Source of the DNA: Lithospermum erythrorhizon
Taxonomy: Eukaryota; Streptophyta; Magnoliopsida; Boraginales; Boraginaceae
Assembly: GCA_019722365.1 (NCBI GenBank)
Contig: JADFUC010001534.1
Location: 124,001-188,000, forward strand
DNA: 64,000 nt
Direction of reading: 5' to 3'
The notes beneath the pieces are model-generated. The model was given only the letters and a program-made list of their open reading frames with translations. It had not been told where the DNA came from and ran no database searches. Below, piece after piece: positions 47,241-58,943 of this stretch. Made by a program: the position numbers and the translations under genes. How positions within the stretch are numbered: the stretch's first letter is position 1; every line of letters starts with the position of its first letter.

Positions 47241-49027
47241 TATAAAATATTAATTACATAAGTGTGCAATTCTAATTTTATTAGGCGTCTATTCAAAATT
47301 CAATCATGGAAACAACATTTATATCATATTTGGTGAAAAGTATTAATAAAGTAACATTTTCAATTTTCATATTAGAGTTAACCTAGTGAACATAAATATT
47401 ACTCTCAATGACGATATCTCAAATTAGAGTCTGGTCATGAGTCATGACAATGGTCGAAATTAAAAACTGTATATATAACACATCCACTTTTTATCTATTG
47501 ATATAATAATTTTGGTTTAAATTAAAATTATATGTCAATTAAGATCATTTCAATTTATTAATTTTGATGGTAAAAATTAAAAATATATTTGAAATAAAAA
47601 TAGAAAAATATCAAAAATACAAATAGTCAATCAAGCCATTAGCCATGTTTATATTACTAGAGAGGTCTATCCATGTTCGGCCCAGCAGGCCCAGGCTATG
47701 GTCTAATTTCAATTCAGTCATACGGAATACCTATCCATGTTCGGCCCAGCAGGCCCAGGCTATGTCCATTGTGAAACATTAACCAAATTTTGTTTAACCT
47801 TAAAAACATTAAGTTAAATATTGTATCCAATTTAGTCGTGTAGTCATCTTCAGTGTTGATCGACTCTTATAAGACCGGTTTTTTCATAAAATCTAGTTGT
47901 CGATGTTTGAATCTTCGACCTCTACTTTTATAAGTGAGTGTCTAACCATTACATATTTACATCGGATCCACATCCCCATCGACTCTTATAAGACTAGAAA
48001 TCATTGATTTGGACTATCTGGGTAGAATACTTCGACCTAGAGAGGCAAAATGACTTGTGACTTGAGCATGAAGGCAAAACAATGCTGAGGAATTCTTCCA
48101 TAAGTATGATTCTATTCATACTTTCAATAAGTCAAACCATTCAAGACATACATTATCTTTGAACTTAATGGTTCATATTCTTGGCCTCCTAAAAAACAAT
48201 TTGAATGAATTACTTCTTAAAATAATTTGTATCAAAATCATGAGTAAACTATCTCCTCATCTTTATCTCATTTGTTTAGCTTTATCCATCAGAATAATGT
48301 AATAACACAAAATTTGCCACTCTAGTTTCCTAGCCTACACAAAGATGACCATGATTAGTTGATTACCATCATTAAAAAAATGCATGAAGTTGATACTACA
48401 GCCTCACAAAGTCACAGGTTATGCATTCATATCAAACCCAGAATATCACAGAACAAGTCAGACAGGAAAGTTTTCGGATTATTAACGACATTTGCTAAAT
48501 AGAACTCCATGAATGCACATATAAGTTACAAAACATTCTTGCTATAACTCAATAAAGGTAGACAAGACATCTCAGGAAATTGGCTAGGTTGAGGAATCAT
48601 AACCAATTGGCTTTGGGTTCATGTGTTTCTAGCATCAAGTATAGAGCTCGTTGTTTGAACTAACAAATTAAGTCAAAAGAGCTAAATCACGTTCCTGGGG
48701 TTCGTTCGCCTATGGACATTAAACTATTAAAGGTTAATGTAATTCTGTTAATGTAGTCTAACTGAAAGAGAATGGTTGAATATGAGAACAAAAAAGCATA
48801 TAGTATGATATGTCAGAAGATGCTATTCAGAGTCCAAAGAAAAACTAGCAAGCCATATTATAGCATAATGTTATATTCATGGCTTAGAAACATCATTTAG
48901 ATAGCTAGCATAGAGAATGATACAAAAGGACAATCTCTGGTTTATGACCTAATATAGCTGATGCAGAAAAAAAATGGAGCCACAACATGAAAGTTACCTG
49001 CCTAGTAATATTTTATCTAGCTCGAAA
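47241..49027. other. Intergenic and 3' flank of the intact trihelix gene
   Basis: AT-rich. Beyond the 34-bp repeat listed separately, CGACTCTTATAAGAC occurs twice (about 47860 and 47980). The last few hundred nt probably include the downstream gene's 3' UTR. Confidence 0.4.
47667..47764. repeat. Perfect 34-bp GC-rich direct repeat, period 64
   Basis: The 34-mers at 47667-47700 and 47731-47764 are identical and contain GGCCCAGCAGGCCCAGGC, sharply more GC-rich than the surrounding AT-rich DNA. Confidence 0.9.
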
Positions 49028-50383
49028 CTAGCTACCGTTAAATCCCATCTCCTTTCGCTTCAATTCTAGTGCCATATGTTCATTCTCAAGCTTCATTCTT
49101 TCATTTTCCAAGCGCATCATTTCCAGTTCTCTATCCTTTTTCTTGCTAAACCTTTGCCATCTGAACCGCTCTCTCTCTAACTCCAGCATTTGTTCCTGAA
49201 TATGTAGCATTTCTGTTTGGATATGGATCTTCTGCTCTTCTAATTGTAAAACGTGATGGGTCATTCCTTGCTTTGGCAAAGACTTTGCTTTTGTGCCTCC
49301 AAGTGAAAGTTGCTCTGTACCACTAGCAGTATGCGACTGAAATTCAAAAGTTCTATTACAATCAATAGTATGCACAGAGTTCCCAGCAATGGTATGATCA
49401 TGACCCGGGTGCTGCTTCATCTTCTTTAGAGGGCCTCCAGCAAATATCCCAGACACCGTTCGATCATTATGAAAAGAAAGATTTTCCTCATATTCATCAT
49501 GATTCTCCACCTCAGTATCATGCTCATCATCATCATAATCATCCTGTAGGTGTCTCCTCAAATCATTGTCATTATGATCATCTCTGCTCCTAAGAGCCAA
49601 GCGCAAAGATCGCTGCAGTTCAGGGTCAGGTGGTAAATGCAACCTGTTCCCATTATGGTATGAACACATCTCTTCATAATGTAGATGTTTTGAGCTTAAT
49701 ATTTTCCTAACTTCCTCCTTCAATTTGTCAGATATGTGATCCATTACATCCAAAAGTGTCGGATTTTCAACGACCTCACAAGAAGTCCCTCTCCCCAGGA
49801 TCTCGTTCAATCTCTTGTACCTCTTATTGAGATCATTAAACTTATCCTCACACTGCTGAGGTGAAACAAAATGCCCCCTTTCGGCCATAACCTTAGACAC
49901 CGATTTCCACTTCCCTTTCTTTTGCAAATTCACATACTTCCTTCTTCCACCACCAGCACCATACTCTGCAGCAGCCTCCTCATTTATGTAAGAAACAGCG
50001 GTTATCAACAACCTAACCATGTTATCTGTCCATTTCACACGTTGCCACGGGGATGCCTTCTTACCTTTGTCTGGATCATTGTGACCATCCACCAAATCAT
50101 CCATCAAACTCGGTTCCTCATCATCACTCCCACACTTCTCCCTATCAACTTTCATGTACTCCCCTCGGTGTACATTCTGTTCAGGATCTTGCAAACTTCC
50201 TATAACCCGAGGAAAATTCTCGGGAATCGAAGTAACCATTGATCTTTGGTTAGTATGAAAATGGTGTTGGTGGTGCAAACCAACAGGTTGTGGCTGCTGT
50301 TCTTGATTAACCATTTGCAAATCAAAATCTCCAAATAAACTAGTACCTTGCATCAAATTTACTGAAGATAAATTCCCTTCCAT
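49028..50383 (-). CDS. Single-domain trihelix transcription factor, intact
   Basis: Single-exon, 451 aa. A Gln/His-rich N-terminus (residues 26-45) and an acidic stretch (86-104) precede one trihelix (Myb/SANT-like) domain at about 113-205, with the spaced tryptophans W113, W118 and W159, GKWKSVSKVMAERG and CEDKFNDLNKRYKRLNEILG. Then comes a histidine/acidic-rich linker with DDYDDDEHD near 281-289. Residues about 376-446 form a long charged coiled coil (LEEQKIHIQTEMLHIQEQML...RLENERMKLENEH), likely for dimerisation. This arrangement fits the SH4-type subfamily (Arabidopsis At1g21200/At3g10040-like), by memory and not by search. Predicted to act in the nucleus. The intact frame contrasts with the broken GT-2-like gene. 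The start is the first Met of the open frame, directly preceded by non-coding AT-rich DNA. Confidence 0.88.
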   Translation of the reverse strand: MEGNLSSVNLMQGTSLFGDFDLQMVNQEQQPQPVGLHHQHHFHTNQRSMVTSIPENFPRVIGSLQDPEQNVHRGEYMKVDREKCGSDDEEPSLMDDLVDGHNDPDKGKKASPWQRVKWTDNMVRLLITAVSYINEEAAAEYGAGGGRRKYVNLQKKGKWKSVSKVMAERGHFVSPQQCEDKFNDLNKRYKRLNEILGRGTSCEVVENPTLLDVMDHISDKLKEEVRKILSSKHLHYEEMCSYHNGNRLHLPPDPELQRSLRLALRSRDDHNDNDLRRHLQDDYDDDEHDTEVENHDEYEENLSFHNDRTVSGIFAGGPLKKMKQHPGHDHTIAGNSVHTIDCNRTFEFQSHTASGTEQLSLGGTKAKSLPKQGMTHHVLQLEEQKIHIQTEMLHIQEQMLELERERFRWQRFSKKKDRELEMMRLENERMKLENEHMALELKRKEMGFNGS

Positions 50384-50839
50384 TTTCTCAATTCAAAATC
50401 AACCTCAACCACCAATTTATCAAATTTATCACCTTCACCTCAATTACCAATATATCCTAGGAGCTACAGCTAACCAAAATTCTTTAACACCATAACTTCA
50501 ACAAAGCCTCCAAAATAGTCAATAGAGATAACTAAGAGGATAAAATACTAAGCATAAAACAAATAACAAGAACAGATTAGAAAACTACCACTTAACTTAA
50601 TAAAGCTCCAAATTAACAGGAAAAAATACACATCATACAAAACAATCAATCTTTTTGCATCAAGAAATGATTAAAAAATCCGATCTTTGAGCTAAAAACC
50701 AATCAAGAAATCATAAAAATCCAATATTTGAGCTAAAAACTTAATCAAGAAAATCATAGAAATTCAATGAGCTAAAGCTTACATACAACTGAAGATCCAC
50801 TAACCCATGTCGAGCTTTATGCAATTAGTCCAGAAATTC

Positions 50840-51182
50840 TTAGTAGCTCCCTGAATAAAATTAAATATTCCGTACTCGATAAAGTTTGACTCGAATTACT
50901 AGATCGGTTAACATATACTCATATTAGTAGCTCTTTTATCGAATCTGAATAAAATTAAATACTCGATAAGTTTCAACTCGAATGAATAGACTAATTAACA
51001 TATATTAGTAGCTCTTTTATCCAGCCTCAATAAAATTAAATATTTCGAAGGTTCGACTTGAATGTATCAAGTTTGAATAAAATTAAATATTTAATACGAT
51101 TCGACTCGAATGAATAATATAATTAACATATATTAGTAGCACTTTTATCAAGCCTAAACAAAATTAAATATTCGATTCGAAT
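50840..51182. repeat. Promoter-upstream minisatellite of the trihelix gene
   Basis: The phrase AATAAAATTAAATATTCG recurs near 50852, 50947, 51028, 51075 and 51159, interleaved with ACTCGAATGAATA and ATATATTAGTAGCTCTTTTATC. The unit is about 81-95 bp with one shortened copy. It lies about 460-800 nt upstream of the start codon at 50383. Confidence 0.8.
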
Positions 51183-52384
51183 AAACTTTAGTGATGATAG
51201 TTTGTAAAGTTGGTGGGGTTGTTACATATGCTGATGACATTGTTGTTGCCATTTTGCAGATGCAATGTATGGAGGATTTAGTAGGGTACACTTTTTCTCT
51301 AATTTGATTTTAAAATTGACATATAGATTAGCATACGCTTGTGATTAAATAAAGGTTTAGAAAAGCTTACCTCCACAAAAACATTGTACTGTATTGTGTA
51401 AGAAATATTTTCAAGTTGTATATTTGAGTTAGGCTATATGCGGGGGGGGACCCGATTAGGGTGTCGAGGGGATCATTCCTTGTAACGGATGATCGATTGG
51501 TATCAGGTGACAGACTGACCGGGATAAAATTGATCGGGATCAAATTGGTGCTTTTCAGTGGGCCCCTGCGTAAATAAAAAAACAAAAAAAATTGTGGCCG
51601 TCGGTAGCTACGTGTCAGCAATTTGCGGTAGCGCGGCAGTGGCGGCAGCATGACTGGTGGTCGAATTTTTTCACCTCATTTAAATTATTTTTTACACAAT
51701 AATTAAGCAAAAAAAAATACACCACTATTTTTATTTTTAGAGCTCATAAATAAGAGCTTTAGGTTTGTCATTTGGACACCAAAAAAAAATCAAGTTTTAC
51801 ACCTTTTTTATTCTTAACCCCAATCAACTATATTGATTTTTCGAAAGCTTGTGGATCAGCCCCTTGGCTATAGTTTTTTTGCAAATTACAACTTTACAAC
51901 CAGTAATCACAATTTGCGACTCCAATCGAATATGCAACGGAAAATCCTCAAAACATAGGGGCCTTGAAGCCCGATTTTGAGGTTGCAATATCTGATGCCA
52001 CCAAATTTTGTATGCGACCCATATAATGTCTATCTTGGTATGGTTATCTTTGTTCGGAAAACAACTATGTTCCTCTTTCAGATAGGCGTCAGCGGCGAAG
52101 CTTGAAAAATATGGTAGGGTATATGTTGGAGTGATGTGGAAGGGGAGAGAAAGTAATTTGACACCACAGACCAGACACCTGTGGGCTGTGCAAAAGTGAT
52201 GGGTGTTATTTGGGGTCTTCAGGCGTGTGGTAGGAGAGAAGTGTCAGGTGACACCATTGTAGCGGATAGTCTTAGAGGGCTCGTGATCTTTATTTGTGTA
52301 TATCATTTGATTATTAGACTAGGTCTGATGTGGTGTCTATTTAGAATTTGACATTATCTAGCACAAAACATTACTTATTTTGGG
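51183..52384. other. Intergenic, no gene seen
   Basis: Positions 51420-51660 are less AT-rich and contain an 8-nt G run. An isolated YADDIVVAI-like phrase at about 51228 has no reverse-transcriptase context. No bounded element. Confidence 0.4.
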
Positions 52385-52756
52385 GTAAATGACTATTTAC
52401 CCCCTATTTTGTAAATGTAGTAGTCCGCAGAAATTATGCTCGAGGTAAATAGTCATTTCGGTACTAAAAAATACTATTTGGGTGTGTATATTGGATCCCC
52501 TATTTAGGATAGGGGGAATAATATACATACATCGAAACATTAAAAAAAAAGATTTAAATGACTATTTTACTTCAAATGTTAACTTCCTAAAACAATACAC
52601 TTAAAAATAGGCGGGGGAAGGGGGTTGGGGTAGAATTAAGGTCATTTACCTACAAAACGATACTTGGGTGTCTATAACTTTAGACAACATGTCACGTCAT
52701 GTTTCTCTTTCCCAGCGCAAGCAAATGATCTGTAAATATGTACTTTTTCAATGGTG
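52385..52756. repeat. Short inverted-repeat region (MITE candidate)
   Basis: GGGGTAAATGACTATTTACC at about 52383 recurs in degenerate form (CTCGAGGTAAATAGTCATTT, AGGTCATTTACC) up to about 52652, suggesting a small decayed DNA transposon. Borders are not certain. Confidence 0.35.
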
Positions 52757-55190
52757 TTGTAACGACACCTTGAAATTCGTATGCCCTCGAGTTGGAGTCG
52801 CCGTCAACACGTATATCCAGTACTTCATACGATGGTTGACACGAAAATCACTGTTTAATAACCCATAAAACACGATAATTTGATAAGCATTAAAATGGTT
52901 GAAATTTAAATGTTGTACTACGAGTTTAAGCATCGTGGCATTACAATACAGCCCAAAACTATAAACTCCATAAAGCAATCACAAAATATTCCACAAAATA
53001 GTTTACAATTTAACATCCAAAACAAAATGTAAAAGCTGAGTACATCAAAATCGCAAAAGACATATTTGCCGGATTTCTTCACTTCTCCCTCACCTAGGTA
53101 AATCAAACGGACACCCCACGAACTACCTTGACTCCTGAGGCACTGTCAATCTGAATGTAGGAAGGAGTAGCTCAGCAATTTTAGTAGAAGCTTGAATCAC
53201 CCCGGATGGTAACTTACCCCGCATCAGATAGGGTACATAATAAATGATATATATACGTGGCGATAAGATAGATAGATATATTTATATATACAATCTGAAA
53301 TATACCAATTATCAAGGCAATCATATGAAATAACCATCATTAACAAACACACACATTATAGAAGATTACGACTTCGTTACATCGGATGTCGTACTCAGAT
53401 CTCATATCACATAATCCAACAGGTAAGCAGCAAATTTCACAACCCGGCGTTCATACTACAACAACAATAAAATAATTTACGATAAAACAAAATAACATCA
53501 TATATCACATTTCATCCTTTTCGGCAAACTCGCCTTGAACATCCAACAGCAATATCACTTTCGGCGAATCGCCCCTTGAACACAACATCGTCATATCCTT
53601 TTCAGCAGGCTCACCACCCGAACACCACATCATCCCAAATATTCTCAATTGAACAATTCACAATTCGCACATACAACACCAACGCACCACCGTCACACAA
53701 AATCTCAATGTAGGATTCATAATATACGCGATACAACAAAATTTGCATTATAGAGCCCATACTCACAAAATATACTCACGGATAGTCCATAACACAAATA
53801 TCATAAACTTGAATACACCCAAACATATATACATACTCCAAGGACCTACACTCCAAACATAGATATACTCAAACATGACTACCACAAATAAACATACCAT
53901 AATGCATCCCCAACGGAACACACATACAATTGACATTTCACAATTTCACCGCTCAAAACCCCACAGATAAGTTTATAACATGAGATACAGTCAAAATCAA
54001 TTACCATATACTTCACTCAAACATAAACAAGAGTAACTTAAGCAGTGATAAATCCCCCAGCTGGTACCACTAAGCGAGCACTGTTGTCGGTCTCGCATTT
54101 GTTCCTCGTCCAGTCACGAGCAGAACATCCAGCTGCATAATTACTACTCGTAACAATTTCAACCTCTGTCCTAATTTAATTCTGACTTTTCAACCCATTT
54201 AATTTACAAATTGACAACTTACGTATAGATTCTTCAATTATGTTTGATAACAACTACGATGTGTATCGCTACCCGGACTAATCCCTTAATCATGATACGC
54301 TTATCCGACTTACTAACATTTCCGTCGATTTCAATCGGCCAAATTTCAACTTTTCAAATTAGTTAAATATTACTATCAACTTAATCGAGGTCCGACTATG
54401 CTACTCGAAATCTACTAAGCTATTTTCAACGTATTTTCTTCAGCCAACATAACTCATAATTTCATTCCAAAACAATCACAATAATTCGATAACATATTTA
54501 TACTATCAACCACAATTTTAGAAAGTCAACGCGATCACTCAAAAGTCAACTCGACTATATGACACTTTACACCCCAAATACTCCGATCATTATCAATTCG
54601 TATATTATAATTTAAACTTCAGGCCATGAGTACATTCCATAATATCGCGAAACCAAAAGTCAACCCAAAAATTACAAAAGTCAACTGCCCACAAAAGCGT
54701 CCAAAATTCCCACCTCAAACACGATATTTCAACTCAATAATAACTAATTTACAATCCAAGAATCAATTAGACAATAAAATTCAAAGTAAAAAGTCAACTC
54801 GGACGATCTCCCAAAATATTGACAAGATCGGACCTTTCTTGCCCAAAGCGACAAGGGCCGATGAGGAAGCTCTCCAAAAATTTGAGTCCAAAGCTTGAGA
54901 TGGAGGAAATTGAAGAAGAAGAATTGAAAAAAATAGGAAAAATCACGGTTGTCACGGCGAGAGGAGAAAGAGAAATGGGTTTGGGGGTTTGGGCTTATTT
55001 TGATAGCTAAGTAGTTAGGTTGGGCCCAAAAAAGCCCAACCGGTGAAAATCAAACATTTTATTCGATCGATGCTTACCGTTTTAATTTATCTCAAATGAC
55101 TAACTTCGAACTTTACATTATCGTACATAAAATATTAAGTGGGTTTCTAATTTTATGTAAATAAATTTAAAATCTCATTTAAAATCCCAA
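52757..55190 (-). repeat. Gypsy LTR, left copy (5' end missing)
   Basis: About 2.43 kb. On the minus strand it ends GGTGTCGTTACA and aligns through its whole length with 58944-61350. Its minus-strand start lacks the usual TGTAACACCC and is fused to an integrase fragment. A pyrimidine-rich leader (minus strand, around 54900-55000) is typical of long gypsy LTRs. Confidence 0.8.
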
Positions 55191-58100
55191 ACACAAAGTC
55201 CATAGTGATCTTCTCCCACGTCCATTCGAATTATCGGTGGCGGTTGCAGCGGCCAGGTAGATGGTTGCGGTTAATCTTGACTTGTTGACAAATCAAACAC
55301 TTTGCTACAAAATCCATAATTTCTTTCTTCGTTCGGCCACCCAATAGTTCTCCACTTAGAATTCCCGGGGTACATCTTTGTACTCCCCGGTTCATATTAT
55401 ATGAAGCATTGTGAGCCTCATCAAGATCTCCTTTTTAGGTCGTAGCGAAATTGAAATTTGTGACAGCTCATTCTCCTAATGTAATTCTCTCGGCGCCCAT
55501 ATAAACTTCAGTTACCTCCTCTTTCGGCTTCTGACCGGGCCTCGCTTTCTGCATCTTCTTACGCATCTATTTATTTTATCTATGACATTGGTCGCCATAT
55601 AGGCCAACAAAGATCCATGACTTCCAGCCTCGAGTACCTTGATGCGCTGACTCCCCGCTTTGGCTCCTTGACTTCCCTTTTTAGGCTTAAGGCATCCGCC
55701 CCTTCGTTTGCTTTCCCCGGATGATATTCAATCTTTAGATCATAGTCACTCGAAACTACGTCACCGTCATTTGTCTCAAATTCGGCTCCTGCAGGTGGTG
55801 ATGTACTTGAACTCTTGTGAATGCGAATATCGGCATTGAACCCACATCTAGTAGTGTCTCCAAATTTTAAGCGAAACCATCAGCGGCTAACTCCAGTCGT
55901 CGTAGGATAATTCTTCGTGATTCTTGATTGTTGAGAAGCATATGCAATACCTTCCATTACGCATGTGCAACACAACCCACGATGTGAAGCATCGTTGTAC
56001 ACCAGCGGCATGCCCTCGTTCACGGCGGTAGTGTCCAACCTTTGGTGTTGTAGTCAATCTCCTCTTGACTCATTGAAACCAAACATCACACTCTTACGCC
56101 TCAAACAAATGGTACACCCTTTAAATTACGACAGTGCGTCGGAGGCGGCGATCAACGAAAAGTCTTGTATGAATCTTTTGTAATATCGGCTAAACCTAGA
56201 AACCTACCTCGTCGCTTGCAGGCCTCTCCCAGTCGTCACCCGGCTTTGACTTTTGAGGATTTTTCTTGACACGCCGCCGAATAACATGACCCAATTGTAC
56301 CTTCCCGGCCAAAATTCACACTTTGAGAAAACTTTGCGTACAATGATTTACCATTAAGATTTCCCGATACTTTCCTCAATGCTCTTCGCATTCCACTTCC
56401 TTTTTAGAATAGATTAAGATGTCATCAATAAATACAACCACGAACTTATCCAAGAACTCCCGAAAAACATTCATCAGGTCCATGAAAGCTGCTGGTGCAT
56501 TTGTCAACCCAAGCGGCATCGCAGGCTGTAGTACCCGTATGCTTTGTTAAATCTTGATTTTGATATATGTCTTCCTTAATTCTCAATTGTTGATATCGGA
56601 CCTCAAATCAATTTTTGAAAAGACCGCGTCCCTCGGTTGGTAAAAGATCATCAATCCTTGGCTTAGCGGGTACCGGTTCTTAGTCACTTTGTTCAAGCTG
56701 CCGTTAATCAATCCTGGCCACCGTCGTTCAATCCCGCTAGCGGCGAACAATAGTGGAAGCGCCCGTGGAGAAATAAGCTTCGACGCCTCATCCCGCTACT
56801 CCAACAGCTCTTGCAATTGCGTGTTCAACTCTTTCAACAAAGGCCATCATGCGATTATACATAGATATCGGAGCCGTTCAGTACATTCGATCGAAAATTC
56901 AATCTCTCACATTTGGGAGGTAGTCTGGCAAATCTTTCGGAAACACATCCTCGAATTCTCTCAAAATCCGGACATTTTCAAAGCTTAGGCTCATCTTTCT
57001 TGAGTCCGTTCACATGGCAAATATCCGATACATCCCTTGTTCAATAACTTACGAGCTTAACGGCGAGATCACAGCGAACAATAAACTCTCCCGTCTCGAC
57101 AACTGCGTGAGTCGGGTCCCACAGGGGTTAGTAAACACAATCTCCCTTACGGTGACAATTTATTCTGACGGTGTTTTCCCACGTCCGGTCCATCCCAAAA
57201 TCAAGTCAAAATCCACTAACTCGAAAGATTATGGTCACACTTCTAATACATGATTATCGGCCTTGAGGACAATTACTATAAACCTCAATTACCTCAACCG
57301 ACCTCCCCGCGTGTCATTATTATCAAAGGTACTCACCGGATGTTCGTAACTTCCAGATAGCCTTTAGCGAAGTGAGAGATATATAAAAGAGTGTGGCTCG
57401 GAATCAAACAATACGCGAGCATCGAGACCGTATAAAGATAGAATTTTTGTCACCATTCTCGAATATCCGTGCCTCACTGTGCGAGGAAGCGCATTAATGC
57501 GCCTACGCTTGAGTACCAACTCCGCTCATCACGCTCTGCACACCCGTCGATCTACACTTCGTCCCTCGACCACGACTCTGCGTCGTCAGGCCGTCCACCG
57601 ACTACCACGAGATCCGCCTCCCCGGCGTGGCCAGCTTAGTGGGCTGTACTGGCCTGCCACATAAGAAGGACATACATTTGCAAATGCCCCATTGCGACGC
57701 CGAGCTACGTTACTTTCTGGTCTTGACAATCTACGGCCTTGTGCCTGTCTGCGGCGCTAATAACTTGAACATGCACATGCATTGACATGAAATACCACCG
57801 TGAAAACCACCCCGTGCAGGAGGTACGAGGCGAAAGCCCACGCAAATGCAGGTCGAATAGGCGATTATCTTGAAATGGCTTTCACGATCTGGGCGGTGTT
57901 CTTTGAAAGTTCCCTCTGAAATCCTGTCGGTGCAGCCTGTAGCTCCAGTCACGTCGGACCTCCTACGACTTTTCACCTCACAGATTACGCTGTGTCCTCT
58001 CCGCTGCTGATCTTTGCGTTCTCTCAGCGGTGTAAGTGAACAAGGACAATCTCTCCCGAATGCAACAACCTCATTACAGCCAGAAAGCCCATGATCCTCT

Positions 58101-58943
58101 GTGGCAGTGGGGTACACTCCCGAATCAAAGCGGCACAAGTCACAAACCTCTCACCATTACCCATATTTGTTCTCTCCCGGCTGTTGCATCTGAACTGACT
58201 CCCTCTCCCGCCAGCATACATTTGAGTCTCCAAGCGAAGTGCGCCTAAAGAGTTCCCAGTCGCCCAGTGATCGTCTACTTTAATACGAATCTTGGTGGAC
58301 ATGGTTCCTGACTCCTAGCGCCTCCCGACAAGCCCGGTACCGCTGAAGCTTCACCTTGGCTAATCTCCCAAAACCCATCGGTTCAAACTTATTCTCTAAT
58401 GCCTCCGATAATTCTATCGACCTGCGGTGTCGCTTGTATTCTGGCTTCAGTGGTTCCTTTTCGAGAAGCGTGTAACTGTCTGATCTACGAATCTCCACGC
58501 CTCTCGGAGTGACAACGATGGAGTCGTGTCTTGGGGCTACAGTCAGACTCCCATTTTCTCCAAATCCTCATACTTTCGAGCTCCTGCAGAGTACACCTCC
58601 GCTGGGACCGGTTGGTCTACGCTCGGCTCCTCTTGCGCCCCGCTTCTCCCAGCTCCACGAGCTCACGCCTCTAGCGCCCACGCCTCTACATTTTACCAGG
58701 CCTCTTCCGGTATCGCCCTACCCAGCCTTTGGTCTCCTCATATACTTTAAGCCTTTCTACGCCCTAACGGGTCCCACATGACCACGTCTGCGCCCGCTCG
58801 AATCTCGGTGGCATCCTCAGGGCAGGTCTGGAAGAAAATAAAAATAATTTAGATATAAAAGACTCACGACACAAATTTTACAAAACTTTAGACATAGGCA
58901 CCTGCTTGCAGAACCCGGTTAAAGCGAGCCTACGTACCATAAT
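55190..58943 (-). mobile_element. Ty3/gypsy internal region (chromovirus-like, decayed)
   Basis: Minus-strand order: primer-binding-like ATGGTACGTAGGCTCG beside 58943 (compare TGGTATCAGAGC); gag start RMPPRFERA near 58815; gag to about 57650; protease region TKILSLYGLDARVLFDSE near 57400-57450 (the usual DSG reads DSE); reverse transcriptase [14 protein letters not shown] with the catalytic FIDD at 56421-56432; RNase H NDASHRGL and EYHPGKANEGADALSLK near 55690-55990; then integrase ending at WTWEKITMDFV, where sequence jumps into LTR DNA. The rest of integrase, any chromodomain and the polypurine tract are missing. The motif flavour is Tekay/Del-like. Frames are broken throughout. Confidence 0.85.

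Noticed and set aside
49871..50242. 123-codon plus-strand open frame
   Set aside because: Antisense shadow of the intact trihelix gene, whose minus-strand protein is clearly the real one.
51220..51290. YADDIV motif resembling a reverse-transcriptase active site
   Set aside because: No other reverse-transcriptase motif lies on either side; a nine-residue match by chance or a tiny remnant cannot be distinguished.
57731..58302. Overlapping minus-strand frames of 92-135 codons
   Set aside because: Pieces of the gag region of the gypsy element in several frames, not separate genes.
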